Source: Desarmillaria ectypa (lineage: Eukaryota; Basidiomycota; Agaricomycetes; Agaricales; Physalacriaceae). From it: DNA of 64,000 bases. Shown here in pieces: positions 24,008 through 35,223 of the stretch. Both the position numbers and the translations under genes were made by a program. The notes under the pieces were generated by a model. It worked only from the letters and a program-made list of their open reading frames with translations. It was not told the DNA's origin and made no database searches. Within the stretch, counting starts at the first letter, position 1, and every line of letters starts with the position of its first letter. The stretch is from positions 3,162,001-3,226,000 of the forward strand of contig JAUDYN010000005.1 of the NCBI GenBank assembly GCA_030407005.1, given 5' to 3'.

Positions 24008-24514
24008 CCTGAACCTTTTCCCGCACGTCCGTTTTTGATATTCATCCTTCAAATGTCCGGTTCCGAGGACATCGTCCTGTCAGAAGATGTTATTCGCGTC
24101 GTCCACCAATAACTCGTACGTTAAAAAACATCACATTCTTTTTTTTAGTTCGCTCGTTACTCTTTCGCAACATACTATATAATGTGGGATCGAAGCCAGA
24201 AGTCAGAACCACCCTTCGGCTATTCTATTGTGGACCCGGTGGCCTCTCTTCACCGTGTATCTTATTTATACCACACATTTTCACCTGTGTTTTTACTCCC
24301 AGACTCACTATCATTAACATTACCGTACTCTGCTTCCCCTTCTTGGATATTATTACCTACTCATAACTGTATCTGTATACAATTACAAAAGCTTCCGTGT
24401 ATTTGTTGAAAACCATCTATTGAAAGCCTCCGTTGAATTACATATCCTGTCGCCCCACTGTCAGTGATCGATGATCAATCGATTCTCTTTGTCTCGCATC
24501 GACACACACGCGGA
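24008..24514. other. Intergenic spacer upstream of the SDR gene
   Basis: Pyrimidine-rich stretches (for example 24131-24152 and 24305-24345) typical of fungal promoters. No gene or repeat seen. Confidence 0.4.
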
Positions 24515-25584
24515 ATGAAACTCGCAATCACTGGCTGCAATGGATCTGTCGGAAAACAGGTCGTTCTCCTGGCCCTCAAGCGGGGTCATTCGGTCGTTGG
24601 CATCGACGTCAACGGCCCAGCTCCCTTGGCCGACGAGAGCTATGTATTCCATGAAGTCGATCTTCGCGTTTATGAGGACACGCTCAGGGCACTGCAAGGA
24701 TGTGAAGGGATCATACACCTCGCTGGTATTGTGATCTTCCCCTTCATAAACCACGCGATCAACCACTGACATGGACCGGTGTAGCTTTTCCAAACCCCGG
24801 AGACTACGGGGTCACTGTACACAATAGGTTAGCTTGAAAGCAAGAGCATCTTCAGCGGACACTGACTAGGGGTTTAGCAACGTAGTCATATCATGGAACG
24901 TCCTTCGCGGTGCAGCAGAAGTACGTACACACGACCCAGTCCCTTTACAGCTTCAGGTATTCATATACCATGATTAATTAGTTGGGGATCACGCGAATTG
25001 CACAAGCATCTTCTGTGAACGTCCTGACAATGGTATACTCAAAGGATCCCCAATTTGATTATTTCCCTATCGATGAAGATCATCCGTGCCTCCCAGACGA
25101 GCCTTACGGATTATCCAAAGTGTGAAACCCCTCAGGCATCCCTTTCAAAGAGCGTACAGGCTGATTCTTCCTCTACAGCATTGGTGAGCTCCAAGCCGAT
25201 GCTATAGTCCGCCGATACCCCACAATGCGCATCGCTAGCCTCCGCCTCCACTGGTCCGTCCCGGACAAAACCAAACCACGCTCTCTTCCTGTCAACAAAG
25301 CCAAAAACGATCTATGGGGATACGTCAAGGAAGACTCCGCCGCTGACGCGTTCATCCTTGCCGTGACACAGGACGAAGGGAAGTGGTCCGGCCACGAAGC
25401 TTTCTTTATTGTGGCGCCTGACATAGCAGTAGAAGAAGATTCCAGGGTCCTCAGAGAAAGATTTTGGCCGAAGGTGGGGATCACAGAAGGGAAAGACGTT
25501 AGTGGGAACAAAGGATTCTTTGATTGTGGTAAGGCACAGAGACTTTTGGGGTGGGTTCATAGAGAATCTTTCCTTGAGAAGTGA
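24515..25584 (+). CDS. NAD-dependent epimerase/dehydratase (extended SDR)
   Basis: Five exons (24515-24725, 24785-24827, 24878-24920, 24982-25121, 25179-25584) encode 280 residues. The N-terminal Rossmann motif TGCNGSVGKQV follows the short MKLAI strand, VVGIDVNG is the acidic end of beta-2, and GIIHLAG is the NAD-binding turn. ASSVNVL supplies the active-site Ser, and the catalytic Tyr-Lys pair is YGLSK. The substrate cannot be told from sequence; sugar-nucleotide epimerases and related dehydratases share these motifs. Two exons are only 43 bp. The start at 24515 was chosen over an upstream in-frame ATG because the Rossmann strand begins there. It is convergent with the GH128-like gene, stops 57 bp apart. 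Confidence 0.88.
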
Positions 25585-25641
25585 TAACGGATGATTTAAA
25601 TGGTATCGATTGTACATATACTACATTGTTGGTGAGACCAT

Positions 25642-26658
25642 TTAGCCATGGACGTACCATTGGCCCAGGGGCGTAAGGTTCCCATTACCATCTAGCATGT
25701 CTAATACAATTTAATCAGTCCCTCGAACCGTGATGAAAGATGGCACCTACTCGACGCCAATGGACTCGTGGTTCGCTTCATGGAAAAGGAGATGAGCGTG
25801 TGAGATCAGGATTAGAAGATTGTCATACCTTGTATGCAAACCAGGCATATCTCTCAACCCAATCTGTTGCATCCATAAAAGCTACGACCTGCTTCATGAA
25901 CTCAAGAACGGCTATTAAAATTTAATGAATTAAAACCACTAATCTTGGACATAGATCAACATACCTTTAGAATCAGTCCGCGTATCAGCGAATTCCGTAA
26001 CCCAAATCTTGTAATTGGGAAACCTCGAATGGACTTTCTGAAGATAGAGAATAAAATTGGCAGCCCCTTCTCCGTACCTAATAAAAATGGATACATTTCA
26101 TGAAAAGCATCAAATGAAAAACGCATACCAATGAACCGCCAAAAAATTTACTGTACATCCCGAACACTGGGCCAGAAAGTCGGATAGCCACTGAAGTCCA
26201 GAATCCGCCGATGTCACCGCGGGTGAACCTAACCGTATGCCAGAGCTAGCCAAGGGGTTGATATCGGCCTTCCACATCTGCACAGCCGTCCCCACAGGTA
26301 TATTCGACTGCTGGCCATAGTCCGGTTCGTTAAATCCCTATCACATAATCTATAGCCGAGCCCGATAATGAAATGAAACAATATAACCTACCAGGACGTA
26401 CATAGCGCTATCAGACCGAGCCCTGGAGAGGAAGCCGTTAAGTCCATCCGTACCCCATTGCATGGGAACGAATTCAATTCCAGAGACCGAGGGGCTCGGG
26501 GAGGAGGGGCTCCAGTTGTACACCCAGGAACAACTCCCGCCGCTGGCTTTATAGATATCCTCGGAGTGTCCCACTGGATCGAAAGCTAGACCACGTTTGG
26601 GATTCGAAGCTAGGGCGAGGGGAAGGACCAGAAAGAGCGCAAGGAAGAGAACGAACAT
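25642..26658 (-). CDS. Secreted Asl1-like glycosyl hydrolase (GH128-type)
   Basis: Six exons (26658-26392, 26337-26129, 26077-25965, 25911-25829, 25775-25751, 25700-25642) encode 251 residues. A clear signal peptide (MFVLFLALFLVLPLALAS) implies secretion. The mature protein starts NPKRGLAFDP, then has CSWVYNWSP, GFNEPDYG (probable acid/base Glu), FLAVHWYGEG, KIWVTEFADT (probable nucleophile Glu), YAWFAYK and the typical end NMLDGNGNLTPLGQWYV. GH128 enzymes are beta-1,3-glucanases, and fungal members are thought to act on their own wall glucan. The 25 bp fifth exon is needed to keep the frame and restore the conserved C-terminus. Confidence 0.92.
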
Positions 26659-27206
26659 TGCTGTGGACGGTGAAGGGGGGATTCGTGGACAACCGAGCAG
26701 TGTTCATCAGCCTTTTTATACATTACGGTGGCACTGAGAAGGTGAGGCTTGAGGTAAAAGAGGTAAAACTGTAAAGCTAGTCGTGTGGAGTATTGAGAAG
26801 ATAAAGATTGTTCTGATATTCTCCCCGAGGGGCGCATGGTAGAGATAACGTCAAGAAGTACTGGGTACAAGTCGGACAATTTTATGTTCCACAGGATTAT
26901 AGCGCCAGTAGAGAGGTGAAGCATGTCATAGTCAGATAGTGCGCTTTTTGAGACATAGAAGCGAGATAAACATCCAAGCCTTGAGCGCTGAGCGCTTGAG
27001 CTTTGAAACTTGGTCGATGAAAAAGTCGTGGTCGTGGTTCAAGATGAACGTTCGATGACAGAACGATTGTTGGTTCGACGCGCCGGAGTATTCCGAATTC
27101 GGAATGCAGCAGTTGGTCTAGACATTTGGAAGACTTGTTCAAGCCAATTCCCATCTCAGCGCCTACCAAGTATCCTGGTTGTATTATTCCTTGAAAGTGG
27201 TCCAAG
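26659..27206. other. Divergent spacer between the GH128-like gene and RCF1
   Basis: Apart from the TATA box at 26711-26720, nothing recognisable. Overlapping short open frames on both strands have no family resemblance. Confidence 0.4.
26711..26720 (-). promoter_or_regulatory. TATA box of the GH128-like gene
   Basis: Minus-strand TATAAAAAGG lies 53-62 bp before the start codon, a usual distance for a fungal TATA element with a short leader. Confidence 0.55.
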
Positions 27207-27755
27207 ATGGCTACATTGAGCACCGGAGAGACGTATGCAGAGCGATTCTGGGGACGAATGAAAAGGGAACCACTCATCCCGGCCGGTGCGTAGGCTGCTT
27301 TCTGTGCCAAACTGATCTTGTTGACCTTGCATTTTCTTGCAGGATTGCTTCTTACAACAGGCGTATTCGGTGGCGTCGTATACCACGCTCGAAAAGGCAA
27401 TCAAAAGCAACTGCAGCTCTGGATGCGAGCTCGAGTGGTCGCACAGGGTCTCACAGTCGTTGCCATCGTCTGGGGGTTCTATCGACTTCAACAAGATTCA
27501 GTCAAGTACAATGAGAAGCTCGCGCTGGAAGTGGCCAGAGTAGATGAAGAAAAGGCTAGGGAACGGGCAGCGTTCGAGGAGAGACTACGAGAGGCGGAGG
27601 TAACGTACGAGGCTGAAGCTCGTGCTGCAAAAAGCTGGTTCGGTGGCAAGGGTGGAGACGCAGCGACGTCGACTGAAAGCTCTGGCAAGCGGTGGTATCA
27701 GTATTTGGGCTGGTCGCAGTCGACGCCCAAGTCAGATTCTGATGAAAAGGTCTAG
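27207..27755 (+). CDS. RCF1: Respiratory supercomplex factor 1 (HIG1 domain)
   Basis: Rcf1 sits in the mitochondrial inner membrane and helps complex III and IV associate. Two exons (27207-27285 and 27343-27755) give 163 residues. The HIG1 core is clear: REPLIPAGLLLTTGVFGGV forms the first membrane helix, the loop YHARKGNQKQLQLWMRARVV is basic, and AQGLTVVAIVWGFYRL is the second helix. A charged coiled coil follows (EKARERAAFEERLREAEVTY), then a tail with SWFGGKGG and YQYLGW. There is no obvious cleaved presequence, as usual for the family. It is convergent with the Isd11 gene, stop codons 184 bp apart. Confidence 0.93.
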
Positions 27756-27939
27756 GGCATGGCAAGAATGCAGTTGAATAATACTCATGGTGAGTCATTT
27801 TACTTGGGAAAGCAAACAATAACGGAAGGAATAGGGCAGAGTGCATTAATGATACAGCTTGATAATAACAATCCTTCCTCGCTCAGCTCGCCATGCTTCA
27901 GCCCTTTTCATTGCAAGCTGCCTGCCCTCATGCTACCGC

Positions 27940-28300
27940 CTAGTTGTCACTTCTCGTCAAGATATCCTCATTCTTTGGCGCAGGTTCTTCCACAGCCAAC
28001 TTCCACCCTCCGTACAGCTGGTTCACGATGGCACTCCGCCGTAGAACCACGAGGTCTTTCATGGCATCAGAATACATTGTCGTGACCTTGGAAGGGTCGG
28101 TTTCAGCCTATAGGCAAAAGTGTCAGGACAATAACAGTGAAAACATGTACAGTACGCACTTGTATACTCCGAAAAGTGTCCTGCGTCCGTCGAAGAAAGT
28201 AATTCCTGAAGTTGTACGAACTGAAGGACCGTGATGTCCGAAGAGTTGAGTGGTATAGGTGTAAAATCATCTGCTTGCTTGGGGCAGCTGGGCCAGACAT
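27940..28300 (-). CDS. ISD11: Iron-sulfur cluster biogenesis factor Isd11 (LYRM4 family)
   Basis: Isd11 stabilises the mitochondrial cysteine desulfurase Nfs1. Two exons (28300-28160 and 28107-27940) encode 102 residues, the normal length. After a short leader comes MILHLYHSTLRTSRSFSSYN, where the LYR tripeptide reads LYH, then FRNYFLRRTQDTFR, LVVLRRSAIVNQLYGGWKL and VEEPAP, all in the family order. The intron is 52 bp. Yeast Isd11 has LYK at the same place, so the change is tolerated in the family. No other lesion is visible. Confidence 0.93.
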
Positions 28301-28419
28301 GGTGGATACACTTCAAAGGTCGGCAGAAAGTGGACCTCTGACTAAGCAACAAAAACGTTATCAATTAACCATTTTCCCGTTTGATCTTATCAATTCCAAT
28401 TATCTTTTCTTTTCTCACA

Positions 28420-29728
28420 ATGTCCTATGTTGCTGTCGCAGAATTGAAGGAGCAAGCAAACAATGCACACATCAGAAAATCCTATCGGCAGGCTATACAG
28501 GTTAGTTCGTTCTCCCAGCGTCGGGGAACGGAAACTTTCTGCTCAACCAAACCGGTGTAGCTATACAGCCAGGCGCTGGATTCCACTATAGCTGTGGAAA
28601 TTAAAAGACAGATTCTCTCTAGTCGTAAGTTTACCTTGACTTTGGTGATCTTTACGGTGCGCGTAAAAACAATGAGCTTGCACTTTCCTCGATTTACAGC
28701 ACCACCCCCGCCCAAGGCTTTGACAGCCACTTGTTATTCCCGGCAAGCAAAAATTATGCATAAATTCTCCAGATACAATGAAGCATAGACACGCCTGGAG
28801 CAATGTGAAAGCCTCAAAAAATCTGACAACGCCTCGCATACGGAGATACAACTGCTCATAGACATCGATATTGCCCTATCGCGTCCCGAGGATAGCGACG
28901 AGAGACGTAAAGACGAGCTTCTTAGAGCACTTGATGTAAGTTTTCCTTACCCTCTCGAAGCATCGACTACTCAGAACGATTCCCAGTACCGCGGAGCAAT
29001 AACCGAAGAGAATCACCGCGGCACATTCCCTCACCATCCAGATCCGTATGTCGCCGCTATGGAGGATCCCAGCGACCTGTTTGAATTCGACACGACCGAT
29101 AGGCGGCCCTACCAGAACCTGCATAACCCAGATGCAACACCCTTATGTGTACCGCTCCAACTGGTCATGTCCGAATTCCAGCATGACCCATTCCATCCTG
29201 GACAAGCATGCATTGTAAAGACGAGTGTCACGGAAGACACAGACATGCATGAGGCTGTGGACGGTACCCTCTACGCCTACTTTGCGCATATGCTACATAA
29301 CAGCGGGCCGGCGTCGCTCTCCCAGAGTGAGCTCATCGCGCTACAATCCCGACACATGTTTTTCGGAGGCGCTGCCGCCATCATCATCACAAGAGAGGGC
29401 CGGTTCTTAGAGATCCCCCTTCAGCGACGGTGCAAGATATCTGGAAGGGCGGTGAGTTGCCTCGGAACACGCCTTGTCCCTTCCGAGACTTGAGACCCGT
29501 CCCGAAAGTGCGTAGTCCAGATCAAATCGATGGTATCTGTGTCTCAAGTCAAGTTCTGTGGATATCCTCGTCTTTCCGGACCCCAAGGATGATCTGACTT
29601 ACAAGTGCGTCTTGGTGTCCGTCGTCATCGTTTCTTGTACTGACAATTAGCCAAGGTTACGTATCTTGGCAGAACAAATCGACCGCATGCGGGATATTAT
29701 GGAAATTGAGGTGGCCGCAAGGACGTGA
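28420..29728 (+). pseudogene. TPR-like protein gene with a single in-frame stop
   Basis: Five exons (28420-28500, 28561-28624, 28700-29451, 29516-29604, 29656-29728) keep one reading frame to a terminal TGA, but TAG at 28786-28788 interrupts exon 3. The N-terminus looks like a tetratricopeptide helix pair (VAELKEQANNAHIRKSYRQA, then LYSQALDSTIAVEIKRQ). Just after the stop the frame continues TRLEQCESLKK and stays open for about 220 codons, including YFAHMLHNSGPASLSQSELI and MFFGGAAAIIITREGRFLEI, and ends with a helix LRILAEQIDRMRDIMEIEV. Because all later splice phases still fit, the lesion is either very recent, an assembly or allelic error, or hidden by an exon structure I cannot see. The family of the C-terminal part is unknown. 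Confidence 0.55.
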
Positions 29729-30372
29729 AGTCCGCAGGGCTCTGACAATGACACAGAGGTGATGGTTGCATTTCTGATGTAAAATTCCTTGGACGGTATA
29801 CCCTGGATGCCGACGGAGGCCTTGTATTTTGCGTCCGGCCTTCGAACAACGTAAGGTTATGGTCGTGTGGCTGTGAAGTACCTTGTACGCCGACAGAAGG
29901 AAGCAAATTGTGAACGTTCGAAAATTTGAAATTTGGGAGTTTTGCTCCTTCTTTGCTCCGCTTTTCTCTCTTTTTTTGTTAGACATTGAATGCGAGTACT
30001 GGAGCAACAGGGACCCATCTGCCAATAATTATCCGTAGAAAGAAACTCAAACGTTCGAACAATAGATAGATAAGGTGCGCCACGAAGCTCGACTGGGCCT
30101 TACCCTGCAAACAACTCGCCCCTCGCGTGCCCTTTTTGTTCTTTTTGTTTTCCCCACAGGCCCTATGACTATTACGAGCATCACTTGGTACCTCCTTATA
30201 AGACAACGATTCTCTTTTAGGAAAGTACAATACAATGTTCCAATTCACAATGATGATGCGCCAACGAAGCATGTGGCTGCTGAAATGCAAAAACGCTTAA
30301 CAAAAGCGTATCCTTCTTATATATAAGGTCTATCTCTCCCGTATGTAAAATCTTCACTTCCCCTCTCGAAAA
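29729..30372. other. Intergenic spacer with a TATA element
   Basis: No gene recognised. TATATAAG at 30320-30327 lies 46-53 bp before the next start codon. Confidence 0.4.
30320..30327 (+). promoter_or_regulatory. TATA box of the orphan gene at 30373
   Basis: TATATAAG about 50 bp upstream of the ATG, preceding a pyrimidine-rich leader (TCTATCTCTCC). Confidence 0.5.
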
Positions 30373-31264
30373 ATGGCGACACCTTCCTCCACAACCGTCT
30401 TCCGACTCCGCCCTCAAGCTCACGGACATCATTTGCCCCCTCACATCATTGAGCGTCATCGACGCGTACTCGCCGGGATACTGCACAAACGTTTCTTGAT
30501 TGACCGGTGGAGGCGGAACGTCGTCATGGCCGCCGAACCAGAGCCTCGAGAGAGGCCGACCTACCAGAGCCGCTTAAGGGAGCGGTTTTTGGAACTGCGC
30601 GACGCCCTCCCTTCACCTTTAAAGTCCAAGGTGGCAGATAGAGTAGCTATCATGGAAAATGGTAAGTCATTATTCCATTCCAAAAGGAATTTCAGCGGCT
30701 GATGACTTTTCGCTACCAGCCATGTACTATATTGTCGGTCTCAAAAATGCGCTGCATGTCATTCAAGGGAGGCCGATGGAGAGCCTCCCGGCATACATCT
30801 CCCACGAGCTCCAAGGAGCGTCGCTTACACAGCAGCGCACGTATCACGAGAACTGTACGATCCGGATGCTCTGCCAAGTAGTTGAGGGCCTTTCAGGCGT
30901 CGAGAGTAAGATACAACTCCTCGAACAAGGTGAGTTTCTTGTCTGCCTTGTGACACCACAGGCTAAACGGTATCCCCCAGCGACCACGTACATCCGCAGT
31001 CTTGAGGAGCAGTATCAGCGCCTTCAACTAGAAAAAGATGCCGGCCGGCAACTTCCCCGCCCCGTCACATCATCTTCAAGTTCCGATTTCTCTTTATCTT
31101 GTCCACCCACGCCGGAGAGAGAGACGGATGTGATGGATGTTGATGATTATTCCTCCGAGTCGTCAGACCGACTGCCGTCCATCTACGACATACTACGGGA
31201 AAAGTCTCCCCTCGACGATCTTCAGCTCCCTCCACTAAGAATGTTATCTCTTAGTGACCAATAG
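30373..31264 (+). CDS. Uncharacterised protein
   Basis: Not recognised. Three exons (30373-30661, 30720-30929, 30981-31264) encode 260 residues. The middle intron pair was fixed by phase: reading through 30930-30980 would stay open, but GTGAGT, a branch-like GCTAAAC and CCCAG make a 51 bp intron. The N-terminal third is basic with helices (RHRRVLAGILHKRFLIDRW, RLRERFLELRDALP). The centre, AMYYIVGLKNALHVIQG and TYHENCTIRMLCQVVEGL, looks folded and helical. A coiled segment SLEEQYQRLQLEKDAG precedes an acidic, Ser-rich tail (DVMDVDDYSSESSD). No signal peptide or membrane helix. A strong TATA box upstream supports expression. Confidence 0.75.
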
Positions 31265-31443
31265 CTCCCCCGACGAGGGCCGTTCCTTCATTAATTTATC
31301 AGCTCATATCCCGCAGCATTGTACTTCTTACACATCCATCCATCCAAATTTCGCATATTCCAAGTGTAGCTTTAGCTGTTGTCACTGTGGTGCAGGAAAC
31401 CTCCGTAGATAATGTAGCCATACCTAGACTGTTCACCACAATT

Positions 31444-33479
31444 TCATGAGGATTTCGATTTGATCATTCCAGCCATTAAGTCGAAGCTATTGCCATCGGG
31501 CTGTAAGTCGATAAACCCTTCCTCCCCGGATGACCAGCCTGTTCGCTCAGGGACAGTACGCAGTAACCCGTGGTCGGACGTTATACCGCTAACGCGCACC
31601 TTCTTCGGAGGGACCGTTGTTGTCAGAGTCACCAGCTGATCGCTAAATCGTAAAAGCAACGTCAGGTTCCCCGGCAACCGTCTAACGTATTGTACTTACG
31701 AATGAAGCCATCTATCCAAGTACAGTGCCATAAATGGCTCAAAAGAGCCTTTGCTTTGCACAAAAACGGTCCACATCTTCTCAAACTTTGCTAATATCAC
31801 GGCAGCGATAGTCTCCATGCTAAGCGGCGAGTCGTTCTCCAGGTGTTGTAACTGTGATAAAGAAAAGATGGGGGGCGGGCTGAGCACGTTCAGCCCGGTG
31901 CCTACAACATAGTTATTGTAAAGTAAGAGCTGAAAACGAGTCAACATACCAATGATAATGTCACACTTCCCTCCTGAGAAATTCGAATTGACAAGAATCC
32001 CTCCAATTTTCTTCTTGCCGTCTTCTCCAGGTCCAAAGACGGCATACAAATCATTTGGCCACTTGATACAAACACTTTCGCCCCTTCTTCCCAAAACGCT
32101 CTCATCTCGGCACGCTTCGGCTACTGCAAGGGCAAACAGGTACTGGACGAAGACCAGCTTATTCGCTGGGAACGATGCCAACGGTACGCGTAACAGAAGG
32201 GAGAACTGCAGACAGCCTGCGGGTGAGAGCCAGATGTTGCTTCCTCTGCCGCGGCCTGCAAGTTGGAAGGAGGCTAGAGACAGAAAGGGAGTGGGAAGCA
32301 CGGCAAGAAGGCGCGGATTCCTAATATAGCGGATCAACAAGTATCAAGCAGCAGAATCCGGGAGACATACTTGTCGATCATTGTCTGGGTACTCGTCACG
32401 ACTTCACCATACAATAAGGCTTCACCGAAACCCCAGGTGTCTCTCGTTGTAGAGCAACCCTCATCCGAACGCACCACAGACAGCTTGTCGAAGAAAGTCT
32501 TGACTCGGAACAAGGGTGTGGACTTGTCATCGGGAAGATCGCCATTGGAGTAAACGATGATATGTTTTGGCTGCCATGCGGCCGGATCTTCTGAGACCAA
32601 ATACATCCTCTGGGCTTCGACTTTTACATCTGGATACTCCTGCAGTTGATGGAAGCGCAGCTTGTCGTTCTCGTCTTCAAACGCTTTCAGCTCCGATCCT
32701 GAACCACCCGAAATGCCGCTGATAATCTGTGCGACAATTTCCGGCTTGGATGGATGGCCTACGAGGAATTGGGGCGAAGGTCGCGTTACAAACTGGGTAC
32801 CAGGGGAGGGAACCCTGAGACCAAGTTTTGCAAGGGTATTGCGAAGCAGGGATTTCCGAAGCAACTCGGAGTTTTCATTAGTGATGGAGTGTTCGACGTT
32901 GACAGACCAGAATATCACAGACCCATCACCTACAGCACATTTTATGCCTGCAATATTGGATTCGGATTGTTCATTGGAGTAGGTGGCCAGCGATTCGTGG
33001 TTTCCACTATCCTCGAAGCCAGTGATTGGGCCTGAAGGTTCTTCGATCCCCTCAATACACTCGTCATTGAAGATGATTCGAGTTGTTGAAGGCTCTTCCC
33101 TCGTTCTAGGAGAAAGCATCGGCGTTAGATAGCATCTGGAGTCGCGATCGTATAGTCTGAATGAAGCCTCATCGGTGAGACTTAGAGACCCCAAACGGGA
33201 GATTCTACGAGGAGCGCATTGAACACCTGTACCAAAGGCCAGCAACGAGCCCCCATTTTCGACAAAGCTACTGATAGAAGGCACCGACGACGGAAATCCT
33301 GAACGGCATCGAGGAAAAACGAGCAATGCGCAAGAAGTGGGCCATGGCTGAGACTTAAGAACCTGGTAGGAAATTGGCTGAACAGTGTAATTGGGAATGA
33401 GAATAGAACGAAGGGTAGAGATGGTGTCCACCAGAGACAATTGAATGACTTCTGGTCCGGAATATACAAGGACGTTCAT
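31444..33479 (-). CDS. BPL1: Biotin-protein ligase
   Basis: Attaches biotin to carboxylases such as acetyl-CoA and pyruvate carboxylase through biotinyl-AMP. Four exons (33479-32371, 32320-31950, 31901-31700, 31642-31444) encode 626 residues, within the range of fungal Bpl1. Residues 1-300 or so form the glutamine-amidotransferase-like N-terminal domain (MNVLVYSGPEV, SFVENGGSLLAFGTG). The catalytic domain follows: TWGFGEALLYGEVVTSTQTM, the biotin loop GRGRGSNIWLSPAGCLQFS, the lysine motif CIKWPNDLY, GGILVNSNF and TGLNV. The C-terminal small domain has VRVSGITSDHGLL and FIDLQPDGNSFDLMAGMIK. The glycine-rich loop and KWPND residues are intact, so it should be active. Confidence 0.96.
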
Positions 33480-33850
33480 TTCAACAGGGTGATGTCAAGG
33501 TGAGGACCTCCGTCGGCGATTGCCGGCGTAATGTAACGAGCCGGCTTCAGGCGCTTCAGACCCAGTCCCTTCCTCTCCATTTATTACCCTGTTGTCGCTC
33601 CCCTTGCTCCATCGTTCGCGACTCGTTCGATGGCATCTATTTGATGTCAGTTAGTAGTATAAAAAAGCTACCGCTGTTCGGGTTTTTCGTAAATAACCAG
33701 CCTTTACACCTGTCACCCTTTGCGTTAGCTCATTGCTAACCCAAAAAGTTCGGCGAGTCCGACCAAGTGCATCGCCTTGGATTATCGAGGTAAGGACAGA
33801 TGTATGCATCTACTATTTTCAAGATGAAAATTCCAATTTTCAGGTCCTCC
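33480..33850. other. Spacer between BPL1 and the F-box pseudogene
   Basis: BPL1 promoter side is CT/GC mixed; no motif or gene stands out. Confidence 0.35.
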
Positions 33851-35223
33851 ATGCCACCGAAACCTCCTCCCATTCATCGCCTCCCAGCCGAACTGCTATC
33901 TGAAATTTTCCATTCACATTCAAGTTATCTCGGCAACGGTACATTATACGACGTAGCCGTGGTTAGAGGTGTTCCATGGCTTTTGACTCATATCTGTCAC
34001 CACTGGAAGGAAACCGCCATGATGCTGACCTCTTTGTGGTCTTCTTTTATTATTAAATCGCAGCTGGCCGACACCAAGGACCCCGAAGCATTGTTACAAA
34101 TAGTGCTTAAGCGTTCTGGACGATCACCATTGTCCTTTAGAATGCCGCTATCTGCTCTTTTGTCGATGGAGCTGCCTATACCGAAGATTATTTCTCTACT
34201 CGCTGTTCATTCCACTGCTTGGAAAGACATCCAGTTTGTGATGTCCTCGAATGAGTATTATAACAAAGTTATGAGTGTGTTCTCTGACTCGCCCGTCCCG
34301 GTACAGCTTTCACTGTTGGAGGCACTCCATATCATTATCGTCAGAATGTTACCGGAGGACACCAGCGAAGACACCAGAGAGAACTCGGACGCCAGTGAAC
34401 TCGACCAACATTCAATCACTGCTACTTTCGCTAATGCCCATATGCTTCATTCAGTCATCATGGAGCCATTGTTGCCAATCAGCCTGCCTTGGCCCCAGAT
34501 AACGTATCTGCGCACATCCGAGCTATCCCTAGAGCAGCTGTTCGATCTCTTCATGTAGCTACACATCTAAAGTCCTTTTCGGTGACAGATAGCTACACGT
34601 CCCCTCAGGGAAGCTCTCCAGTACCGGTAACAAACAACGCTATAAAGACGCTGGGGCTGTATAATACCGAATTCCTTCCATATCTGACACTACCCTTCCT
34701 TACATATTTACGCATAGAGAACGATCGGAACGATCTGGACTGTCTGGATGAGATGTCAGATGAGGACGAGATGTTTTTTGTAGATTGGGACAAGGTGTCT
34801 CGCTTCGTCGGTCGCTCCGGATGTGTCTTGAAGTGCCTGTGAATCAGCGTCGATACACCAACCGGCAGTCTGTTGGCTACGCTCCGTGCCGTGATGACCG
34901 ATTTTCAGACATGACAGTCGTAACTGACGCAGGTTGCGTGTCGCTGTGTACCCTCTTGTCGGCTTTACAGAATGATCCGCTCCTTTTTGCCCAAGCTCGA
35001 GGTTTCAAACAGTCCGGAGCATTGTGATTTGGAAGGTATGCTGGAGTTCGTCCAAAGTCGTTATGGGAATGGAATGGGATCGTTGAAATCCCGTTACATC
35101 GATTATGAGGTGTCATATCCGGAGGAGAATGGACGGCGCTTCCACGATGAAGACCGAAGGTTTTATTTGGACCAGTTGAAAGTCTTCGTTGATGACGGTC
35201 TCGACCTTGTGATTGACTTGTAA
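33851..35223 (+). pseudogene. F-box protein pseudogene
   Basis: The first 235 codons are open: MPPKPPPIHRLPAELLSEIF is a typical Agaricomycete F-box start, followed by HICHHWKETAMMLTSLWSSF and LRR-like text (VHSTAWKDIQFVMSS, LPWPQITYLRTSELSLEQLF). Near 34551 a one-base loss (FDLF followed by TAG instead of FDLF-H-VATHLKSF) shifts the frame. The next frame runs to a TGA at 34840-34842 where CGA would restore KCL-R-ISVDTPTGSLL, a C-to-T change. Further frame changes are needed to read TVVTDAGCVSLCTLLSALQ and then FLPKLEVSNSPEH through to the end. With at least three lesions it is almost certainly non-functional. Confidence 0.8.

Noticed and set aside
24464..24514. Upstream in-frame start (position 24464) for the SDR protein
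   Set aside because: It would add 17 residues before the Rossmann strand that normally begins these enzymes; the ATG at 24515 fits the family better.
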